Assembly (NCBI GenBank): GCA_016748015.1
Contig: JAAOMT010000175.1
Span: 1 to 35,549, forward strand
Origin: Geosiphon pyriformis
Lineage: Eukaryota; Glomeromycota; Glomeromycetes; Archaeosporales; Geosiphonaceae
Direction of reading: 5' to 3'
Length of the DNA: 35,549 nucleotides
In this document: positions 28,141 through 35,549 of the stretch, one piece after another
Layout of the letters: each line of letters starts with the position of its first letter
Numbering within the stretch: position 1 is the stretch's first letter
Program-made: the position numbers and the translations under genes
The notes under the pieces: generated by a model
The model's database searches: none
Told to the model about the DNA's origin: nothing
What the model saw: the letters and a program-made list of their open reading frames with translations, nothing else

Positions 28141-30005
28141 GTGACCACTTCAGACATCACAACCTTAGAGTATTATCAATCGATTTACACACACTGCAAA
28201 CAATGATTTGAAATACGCGACGGAATCATAGCTTTCAAGAAAACACTTTTTCAATACATCGAAAATCGAATCAACGACTACCTCTTTGGGAACTATAACA
28301 TTACAACAGTTAAAAAAGATCTTTTTGAGAACATACTACACTATTCCAACACTGAATCAGAAAACATTAGTACTGAAGCTTGCGCTACTTATTTTGAGGA
28401 ACTCAATTATAATATTATTTGATTCTGTGAAGAAAAATATCCTGCAAACGCACAATTTGCCTTTGAACTCGAATCTGAACCTGAAACCAGTAGCAACAAA
28501 AGACAAAAAGATAACCAACCTGTTCACACAACACTCAATACTTCCAAAATATCATTCAAACACCTGAACAAGGAACCAGCTCAAAACTTTCACTTACTAT
28601 CACATCTTTTCCAGCTTCACTTGCACAAGCCCAAACACCTAATTCACCCTTGAATTGATTTGCAAGACCAGAAGATTTTACATCACTCAGAAGTCCCACC
28701 AGACAACAAAAATCCCTTCAAACTAGTTCCAATCTCCTTGATTTTCTAGCTGAAAACCAAAGTAAACACTCTGAGACAGCAGCAAACAAAGAAAACAACT
28801 CTGAAATAACCGAAGAAAAATCAATAGACAGTGAAAACAAAGAAGACGAAATGACAACATACATTACAAAAATCCCTGAATTCAATGGAGAAGATATTGA
28901 GACCAGTTCCCAAGAATGGCTTGACCAAGTTACTAAAGCTGAAGATGCAAATGGATAGAATGCTGCCAGAATGTTAAGAACAATTCCTTACTTCCTCAAA
29001 GGAACAGCAGGAGAATAGTTTGAAAATCTTGCCGCCCCATTCAATGATTGGAACGCTTTCAAAGCAGCCTTCCTTAAACAATTCACCGACAATAATACCT
29101 CCATCACTCTTCGCAATTATTTTCGAAATATCAAACAAGAACTCTCCAAATCCGTTATGACTTATATTAGAAAATTCAACAAACTTCTCAAATGGATTCG
29201 CCAACTCGAGACAAACGATTATTATTCCAATGCTCAAATCTTGGATCAATTTATCGCTGGTCTAAAAGATAAACTAATTAAAAAGATTCACCCACATGCA
29301 CTAGAAGATTTAAACTCTGCCATACAGCATGCAAAAAGATATGAAATGGCCATGGAAGAAGCCAATCGTACAAAACTTGTAAATTTGGCAATTGGAGAAA
29401 CCAGCTCAGCAGCTAAGGAAAAAATTGACCAACTCACAAAGAAGGTCAAAAACTATTTCATCAATCAACAACAACAACCCCAAAGATATCAACCACCCCA
29501 AAGACAAAATCAAAATAACTTTGCACCACTTCCCAATAACCAGCCCCAGAATTGCCATTACTGTGAAATCTCTGGCCACTAGGAAAGAGATTGCAGAAAG
29601 CTACAGCGAGACCAACAAAACAGGGGTAATCAACATTACTCTTCACCACAGCAATCTTATTATCAACCACCACCACCAGCTTATTATCCACCAAGACCCC
29701 AATACCAAAATAACTATTATCAGCCCACCTCACAACCAATCCAACAGCAATACCAACAACCATCCACACAACATTATCAAGTACCTGCTCGAAGACTGAT
29801 TACACAAAATTAATTCACACCACAAAACCGATACCAAGTAAACAACAGTAGAATTGGTTCAAACAACCAATTGGTTCCCCAAAATACCACTCAACCAAGA
29901 CCCAACCACTACCACACTCAATCCAGTTATTTAACAATGCCAGAAGAACAGGATTTTCACCATACTGTATTCTCAGAAGGTAAAGCTGCAGCACAACAAC
30001 AATGA
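28141..30005 (+). pseudogene. Element B gag with CCHC zinc knuckle
   Basis: The first homologous block, TTLEYYQSIYTHCKQ, lies in the frame starting at 28141 with GTG; no ATG lies between an upstream TAA (28116-28118) and this block. The frame shifts near 28557, then continues through EFNGEDIETSSQEWLDQVTK, NAARMLRTIPYFLKGTAG, NDWNAFKAAFLKQFTDNN, SAQ-like DQFIAGLKDKLIKK (29157-29582), and the knuckle CHYCEISGH-x-ERDC at 29553-29594, where x is a TAG replacing the Trp of element A. A Gln/Pro/Tyr-rich tail follows. Other stops: 28204, 28420, 28656, 28956, 29016, 29811 and 30003. Gag would form the particle and bind RNA. Confidence 0.83.
29553..29594 (+). other. CCHC zinc knuckle of element B Gag
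   Basis: CX2CX4HX4C, the nucleocapsid RNA-binding knuckle. The four metal ligands are intact, but a TAG codon (29580-29582) sits within it where element A has TGG. Confidence 0.85.
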
Positions 30006-30560
30006 AACTCTTCTCATAACCACACCACTATTCCACCAGCCCGAATTGCTGAAAACGCCAATCTCTCTGATATTTTTTCTTTTGAATTTGAAGCAAATGA
30101 ATCACCATTCTTGCTTAGCAATACAGCGGCTAATAAGCAAAAAGCCATCACTGTAATGTACACAGAAGCTGAAGTAAAAGGAAAGCCAATTTGCTTGATC
30201 CTAGACAGTGAATCCGCCAGAAGCATTATCACCTACCAGTTAATACAACAGTTGAAAAGAAATGTTGACCGACCAGCTCAAACAGTAATCGTCACTGCTG
30301 ATGGCATGAAAAAGACACCAGTAGGAGAAATTGACAATTTTTCATTCACTCTTAATGGAATCATCATTCCAGTTAAAGTTCTTGTAATGGACGCACCCCA
30401 GTACCAAGCTCTTGTCGGAAATGATTGGCTTCAAAAAGCCAATGCTAATCTGAATTGGGAAACACAAGAGTTAACAATCTCCTACCAAGAACAACACATC
30501 TGGGTACCTGCCATTTGTGGTACATTCAACAAACGATCTGAAAAAGCCCTGGCTTTTGAA
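30006..30560 (+). pseudogene. Element B aspartic protease
   Basis: Part of the open frame that runs to 31331. The fold begins near LLSNTAANKQKAITVMY (first residues after 30111), with GKPICLILDSESARSIITYQ, then VTADGMKKTPVGEIDNFSF, IPVKVLVMDAPQYQALVG and NDWLQKAN. The expected catalytic D(S/T)G reads DSE at 30204-30212, a GGA-to-GAA type change, so the enzyme is probably inactive. Protease is followed without a break by the Cys-rich domain. Confidence 0.82.
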
Positions 30561-31440
30561 TTTGAACCCAAAGAAGAAAAACCAATAATTGAAACATTCA
30601 TGGCTCTTGGATCAACATCCAACTGGGCCAATGAAACAGAACAAGAACATTTTACTCCACACACTAAACCCGAAACCTCTGGATGGAATATATCTTACTC
30701 AAAACCCGAACCAAAGAAACGACGCCCCTATATTCCCCTTAAATGTAAGGACTGCCACAAGAAACTATTGTCAATGGGAGCCTGCATTTCACCTGAAGAA
30801 GAATATGAGAATCATACTTGTTATTACTGCAAGGCTTGCCACAGAGAGCAATGGGGCCATCTAATAAAAAAGAGCGGAAAATGGGACAACACCCCTTGTT
30901 TGACTTGTGAAGATATGCTACCAGAAGAATGCAATTGGATTGATGTAGCAATGAGAGGAGGTGTCTGCAATCAGACCTGCCAATATGCTTTATCAATTTC
31001 AGAAAAAGTAAAAAGAGGAACATCTTTTTATGCAGCATACAACAGTGCTTTCAACAAACTTTATCACTACCCTCATGATGCCGAGATGATTTTCGACTTA
31101 GCAATGGCATTAATTAATGGAGCTACCAAAGAAGATGTTCATCAAATGAAGGAAGCAGAATACATTGAATACACTATGGAATTAGCTGGATTCAATTATG
31201 AAGATAAAGTAGAAGTCTACCACCAAATTGCAAGTCACACTTATCTGACCCAAGAAGCTCAAATTCAACGATTAGAGCAAATGAACATCAGGCTATGTGA
31301 AGAATACATTATGCCTTGTGATGAACAGTAGTGTCCTGAATGCTATGCTCTTAGTATTTCCTTGCCCAGCGAAAATGATGAGAATGAAATTAAATTTGGA
31401 GAACCTAAAGAAATGGAAAAAATTGAAATAACACCCATTT
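30561..31440 (+). pseudogene. Element B Cys-rich domain between protease and dUTPase
   Basis: From about 30744 the frame contains CKDC, CYYCKAC, CLTC, EEC, CNQTC, then a helical stretch (DAEMIFDLAMALINGATKED), LCEEYIMPC and, after a TAG at 31329-31331 where Trp is likely, CPEC. The spacing of paired Cys suggests zinc binding with two or three sites. Elements A and C have the same module. I know of no such domain in standard Ty3 elements; I recall similar sequences only from mycorrhizal fungi. Function is unknown. The plus frame is otherwise intact for 406 codons (30111-31331). Confidence 0.72.
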
Positions 31441-31910
31441 ACCTTATTAAAAATCAGCCTGCCTTACAACTTAAATACTTCAACAACAATGGACAAGGAA
31501 TAAAACCTGAAAGAGCACATGAAATTGATGCTGAATATGACTTAAGATATCCAGGCAAGGATACTCTTGTTCTCAAACCCAAATCTTTCACAAAAATCAA
31601 CCTCAAAATTGCACTCGAAATCCCGCCAGGAGCAATGGTTCAAATCATCTTCTGGTCCTCTCTGGCAAGCAAAGGAATCAATGTCAGAGGAGAAATAATT
31701 GATGCTGGATATACTGGAGACATAACAGTAATGCTTCAAAATAAAACTGACAAACCATTCAAGATCAAACATGCTGAAAAAATTGCCCAAGCTATTTACC
31801 TACTCTTGATCAACATTTCGGGTTTGCAACTAGTCAATCAAAGAGAACAATTAGGAAAAAGTGATAGAGGAATCCAAGGTTTTGGTTCAACTGGACGATT
31901 CACAGTTTCA
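31441..31910 (+). pseudogene. Element B dUTPase domain
   Basis: Within the frame 31362-32987 (541 codons), residues 36-180 carry all five trimeric dUTPase motifs: AEYDL (motif 1), WSSLASKGI (motif 2, residue 98 Trp where Arg is usual), EIIDAGYTGDI (motif 3, catalytic Asp 114), EKIAQAIYLL (motif 4) and RGIQGFGSTGRF (motif 5). Thus only motif 2 is damaged, by a change explained as CGG to TGG. The domain hydrolyses dUTP to dUMP. Its place between protease and reverse transcriptase is shared with A, C and E. Confidence 0.88.
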
Positions 31911-32440
31911 GTTAATATAGCTCTTAACACACAAAACGAATCCCACCAAATTCTCAGACTTCCACAACTGATTACTATCTCACCCTTTGAAGAACATCCG
32001 GAAATCTACACCTGCCCAAAGTCAACAACTACACAACAAATTTTTGAGTCCAATGAACAAGTCTGCTTGGAACATAATATTTCAATTCCAAACATTTATA
32101 TTCCAGAAGGAACAAAGAAAGTCCGAGTTACTTTTTACAACCCCAATAATTACCCCATAATTTTATTAAATAATTTAGAAATTGGAGTTATTCACAGTAA
32201 TATATTTCAACAAGAATTACCCCAAGTAGTTCCCGATTTCTCTGAAATTATTGGACATTCAATGCCAAAAACCAACCCAAACCCCAGCTCCGAAAACTAT
32301 CATGTTGTCATGGAAAAACTATCTCAAATCAACATGGGACAACTTGAACCACAACAACAGACCCAGCTCAAAGAGCTAATTGCAGAATTTGCTGACATTT
32401 TCGCTAAAAACAACAATGACTTAGGAAGAACTGATTTGGT
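31911..32440 (+). pseudogene. Element B pol: beta-rich segment between dUTPase and reverse transcriptase
   Basis: Residues about 181-360 of the 31362-32987 frame. It contains ISIPNIYIPEGTKKVRVTFY, NNYPIILLNNLEIGVIHSN and ends with LIAEFADIFAKNNNDLGRTD, the usual lead into Ty3 reverse transcriptase. The first half reads like a second beta-barrel following dUTPase. No catalytic residues are evident. Confidence 0.6.
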
Positions 32441-33050
32441 TCAACACCAAATCTATACAAGAGATGCCAAACCTAGGCAACAACAAGCCTACCGAGTTGC
32501 TCCAGAAAGTCACCAATTTATCCGAGAAGAAGTACAACGGATGCTTAACAATGGGCTTATTCAACTATCAATGAGCCCATGGGCCTCATCTGTGGTCCTA
32601 GTTAAAAAGAAAAATGGAAAGATACGATTTTGTGTTGATTACCAACAACTCAACAGTGTCACCATTGGGGATGCCTACTCTCTTCCCCGAATTGATGACA
32701 TGTTGGATGCTCTTGGAAAGTCCAAATACTTTTCAACATTAGATTTAAAGAATGGATACTGGCAAGTTGCTATGGACCCCAAAGACCGCCCCAAAACAGC
32801 ATTTACCACTCAAGAAGGAAATTACGAGTTCAATGTAATGCCTTTTGGATTATGCAATGCACCAGCAACATTCCAAAGACTCATGGATGTTGTTTACAAA
32901 GGCCTCCTTTGGAAATCAGTAGTAGTTTATCTTAATGACACTAATGTTTATTCATCATCTTTCGAGCTACATTTAATTCACCTGTGAGAAGTTTTTCAAC
33001 GATTACAGAAAGCAGGATTGAAACTGAACATTGAAAAATGCTACTTTGGA
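32441..33050 (+). pseudogene. Element B reverse transcriptase
   Basis: Canonical Ty3 motifs in the frame ending 32987: MSPWASSVVLVKKKNGKIRF, CVDYQQLNSVT, FSTLDLKNGYWQVAM (motif A Asp 461 kept), TAFTTQEGNYEF, MPFGLCNAPATFQRLM, then WKSVVVYLNDTNVYSS. The catalytic YxDD box reads YLND at 32928-32939: the first Asp is Asn. The TGA at 32985-32987 is explained by CGA. The frame resumes after it with EVFQRLQKAGLKLNIEKCYF. Confidence 0.87.
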
Positions 33051-33737
33051 AAAACAAGTTTAGCTTTTCTTGGTCACATTGTTAGCAAAGATGGAATCAA
33101 ACCAGACTCTGGAAAAATCAGTACTGTCAAGAACTTCAAGACTCCACGAAATACCACAGAATTAAGAGGATTTATTGGATTAGCATTCTATTGCTGAAAA
33201 TTCATCAAAGAATTCTCAGAAATTGCAAAACCCCTCAACCAGCTTACTACTAAAAATGTCGAATACAAATGGACAGAAGAACACCAAAATGCCTTCGAAA
33301 TACTTAAGAAAAAACTCACAACAGCTCCAATCCTCGCCTATCCAGATTTCAGCAACTGATTCCAGTTAGCAACTGACGCCTCTTATACTGCCTTTGGTGC
33401 CATCCTATCACAGTTAGATGACAATGGAAATGAGCGAGTAATTGCTTATGCTAGTAGAACATTAAAGCCAGCTGAAAAGAACTACCCTGCAACAGAATTA
33501 GAAACCACAGCAGTAATCTGGGCCCTACATCACTTCAATCTTTATCTCAGACCCAAAGAATTTGATATTATCACTAATAATATTGGACTTTAATGACTTC
33601 AGAACAAAAACACCCAGCTGAACGCAAAACAAACCCAATGGACAGGATTTTTAGCCAATTACCAATACATTGTACACCACAAACCAGGAAAACTCTATAC
33701 CAACGTTGATTGTCTTTCAAGAATGAGGCAAGATTAG
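33051..33737 (+). pseudogene. Element B RT thumb and RNase H
   Basis: In the same frame, through stops at 33195 and 33357 and a double stop at 33591-33596: GHIVSKDGIKPDSGKI, PLNQLTTKNVEYKWTEEHQN, then the RNase H blocks LATDASYTAFGAILSQ (first Asp), KNYPATELETTAVIWALHHF (Glu), FDIITNNIGL (expected TDN, here Asn) and HHKPGKLYTNVDCLSRM (last Asp). The frame ends with RQD and a TAG at 33735. In A a Gln-rich spacer continues in frame; in B a small indel shifts the frame before the integrase. Confidence 0.82.
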
Positions 33738-33786
33738 AAAACGAAACAAACACCCATTTGAATTAACAGCATCAAAACAACAAACA

Positions 33787-35172
33787 ATGAACCCCGAAAA
33801 CTACAACAATCTCAAACAATATTTGGAGACATTAACAATCCCAACAGATTGGTCCCCAGATGAAAAACATTGGTTACAACAACAAGCCAAACAATATTTT
33901 CTACACGACAACATTATCTATCATCGAAATTTCAAAAACCCAACCAAACCACTCAGATTAATACAAGAACAGGAAAAAGAGACCATTTTATACAATATAC
34001 ACTCAGATCCTTCATCAGTACACTTCGGAAAAGATAGCACCACCCAAAGAACACTAGAATATTACTTTTGGCCTCGAATGAGAAAAGACATTCACGAATA
34101 TGTCAAATCTTGTGATAGTTGTCAAAGAAGAGGAGAAACTCGCTCTACAGAACCTTTAAATCCAATCAAAGTTGGACAGCCTTTTGACAGAATTGGTATC
34201 AATTTAGTCGGACCACTATCTATCACCACGCAAGGAAACCGTTATATTGTAGTAGCTGTAGACTATCTTACTAAATGGCCTGAAGCCAGAGCCATTCAAC
34301 GAGCAGATGCAAAATCAGTAGCAAATTTCATCTATGAAGACATCATTTGTAGACACGAATGTCCAATTGAACTTTTATCCGATCAGAGAACACACTTTGT
34401 GAACAACCTGATACAAGAAATTTGCAAACGATTCAATGTCAAAAGACCTCTGTCTTCGCTCTACCATCCACAAACAAATAGACTTGTGGAACATTTTAAC
34501 AGAACATTGTGTGAGTTATTAGCCAAAGTCTCAACCGATTTTGAGCAAGAATGGGATTTTTTTATTCCGTCAGTATTACTAACATATAGGACATTAAAAC
34601 AAGATACCACAAAACACACATCATTCGATTTAACTTATGGAAGGACAGCAACATTACCAATTAGTTTCACAGTAGAAACATACCCAGCACAACCGATCAA
34701 TGAAAACAATTTCCAAGAAACGCTTCAGTGAAGAGCCTACACTCTGCTTAGCACATTGGAAGGAAAACGACGAATAGCAGCCACCCATATTGAACACTCC
34801 CAAGCTCAACAAAAAGAATGGCATGATGACAAATTGCCTTTAGTCACCAATAAATTTAAAATTGGAAACAAAGTTCTCTTACACAGAACTAAAGCTGAAA
34901 AACAATAGAGTGGAAAATTTGAAAATAAATGGGATGGACCATTCTTTATCCATGAAGTCCTAGGCAACGGATCATACAAGCTAAGACTTGATGACAAAAT
35001 CCTAGCAAAAGTGGCACATGGAGATCATTTGAAACACTACCATTCCAGAAACAATCCTGAACCATTAATTCCACAAATTGGTACACATTCCCCTTTGGTC
35101 AGTCCCGAAGATATTCCCCAAAACTTAGAACCAATAGTTGTCATTGAACAACCTTTCAACCTGAATACTTAA
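33787..35172 (+). pseudogene. Element B integrase
   Basis: Open from 33787 to 34731, then a TGA (34729) and a TAG (34906, Trp expected) before the final TAA at 35170-35172. Residue numbering from 33787: HHCC ligands His72, His79, Cys109, Cys112; core blocks FDRIGINLVGPLSITTQGN, VVAVDYLTKW, LLSDQRTHFVNN (Asp199), TNRLVEHFNRTL (Glu235). The first catalytic Asp of Ty3-type integrases is expected in GI(D)LVG, where Asn139 is found. C-terminal part: FKIGNKVLLHRTKAEKQ, KWDGPFFIHEVLGNGSYKL (GPY/F-like), ending PFNLNT. No chromodomain is seen. The start Met is at the equivalent of the one in element A. Confidence 0.87.
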
Positions 35173-35288
35173 TTTAATTTTACTAGTTATTTTCTTATAA
35201 TTTAGAAACAATCTCACAAAAACAAAACAAAAATAACATAAAAACCCATACACCAAAAATAATTTTCTTTTATTTCAAATTGCTTATA
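35173..35288 (+). other. Spacer after element B pol
   Basis: 116 bp, A/T-rich, no polypurine tract or LTR start. A TGTTAC-type LTR start is not found before the window ends. Confidence 0.5.
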
Positions 35289-35549
35289 ATGACTATTCCT
35301 CAAAACATTCAACAATTATCCCAAAAACTAATGTTAGCTTTAAAAACAATACCCAAATTATCCATTACTGTTACTGGAAAACACATTAATTATACCCAAA
35401 CAGAAGAAGTTACAAATTTAGCCCCAAACTCACGAAAATATTACCCATATAAGAAGAACACAAGAAGTTATACTGGAATTCACCTGCCAGAACTTTTAAA
35501 GCTTGCTTTAAGAGAAAACCTAATGCTCACTTTGATTAGTATTCCACCA
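35289..35549 (+). CDS. Open frame downstream of pol in element B, runs off the window (partial)
   Basis: ATG at 35289 opens 87 codons with no stop to the last base. The product begins MTIPQNIQQLSQKLMLALK and continues with TIPKLSITVTGKHINYTQTE, KYYPYKKNTRSYTGIHLPEL and LKLALRENLMLTLISIPP. No signal peptide or membrane segment is evident; it looks like a small basic, helix-containing soluble protein. It lies where some Ty3/gypsy elements have a third ORF. Element A cannot confirm it because its 3' end is missing. Chance cannot be excluded over 87 codons, but amino-acid and base composition resemble the coding parts of element B. No function is assigned. Confidence 0.5.
   Translation, partial: MTIPQNIQQLSQKLMLALKTIPKLSITVTGKHINYTQTEEVTNLAPNSRKYYPYKKNTRSYTGIHLPELLKLALRENLMLTLISIPP

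Larger units (their letters stand above)
27116..35549 (+). mobile_element. Element B: dUTPase-bearing Ty3/gypsy retrotransposon, best preserved copy
   Basis: 5' LTR (27116-28095), primer-binding site, gag, protease, Cys-rich domain, dUTPase, reverse transcriptase, RNase H, integrase (ending at 35172) and a further open frame to the window edge. The 3' LTR is outside. It lies in the endonuclease of LINE F. About 17 in-frame nonsense codons and two frame changes break the polyprotein. Nonsense codons sit at places explained by Trp, Gln or Arg codons altered by C-to-T or G-to-A changes. It is the same family as element A, in the opposite orientation. Confidence 0.9.

Noticed and set aside
29461-29769. 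Minus-strand Val-rich ORF of 102 codons
   Set aside because: Antisense of the Gln/Pro-rich tail of element B Gag.
1-35549. Bacterial, viral or organelle origin of the window
   Set aside because: LTR retrotransposons and LINEs with nested insertions, no operons and no organelle genes indicate nuclear eukaryotic DNA.

Overview
This is AT-rich eukaryotic nuclear DNA made almost entirely of decayed retrotransposons. I found no host gene, rRNA or tRNA. The elements are Ty3/gypsy LTR retrotransposons with a dUTPase domain inside pol, together with LINEs that have an endonuclease, reverse transcriptase, RNase H and a C-terminal zinc finger. From memory, both families are abundant in arbuscular mycorrhizal fungi (Glomeromycotina, for example Rhizophagus and Gigaspora), so I infer such a fungus. 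No species can be named from the sequence alone. I call the elements A to G.

Layout. 1-4679: element C (minus strand), a very decayed dUTPase-bearing Ty3/gypsy copy with its 5' LTR at 3829-4679; it runs off the left edge at the start of its dUTPase. 4680-12290: element D (minus), an old Ty3/gypsy copy of another lineage. Its integrase is split by element E (6009-9628, minus), a short non-autonomous LTR element with two LTRs of about 980 bp, a 4-bp target-site duplication and an internal 87-bp tandem repeat. 12291-20147: element A (minus), a dUTPase-bearing Ty3/gypsy copy with its 5' LTR at 19201-20147 and no 3' end. 20148-21231: LINE G (plus), only the 3' end of the ORF and a (TAA)n tail. 21232-22422: AT-rich spacer. 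22423-27115: LINE F (minus), about 4.7 kb, truncated at its 5' end. 27116-35549: element B (plus), the best preserved dUTPase-bearing Ty3/gypsy copy, with its 5' LTR at 27116-28095, gag and pol, and a further open frame running off the right edge.

In elements A and B the polyprotein order is Gag with a CCHC knuckle, aspartic protease, a Cys-rich domain, dUTPase, a beta-rich linker, reverse transcriptase, RNase H and integrase with a GPY/F-like end. Every copy is dead. The damage is mostly C-to-T and G-to-A: Trp, Gln and Arg codons have become stops and catalytic Asp or Gly codons have become Asn, Glu, Arg or Lys. Decay increases from right to left (B and F least, then A, then C and D), giving a readable order of insertions: E went into D, B went into LINE F, and A abuts LINE G.

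The most interesting points are the Cys-rich plus dUTPase module, a possible third ORF after pol in B, lineage-specific iterated palindromes just upstream of the LTR TATA boxes, mirrored CA/TG differences between E's two LTRs that point to lost CpG sites, and the lack of an ATG at the start of gag.
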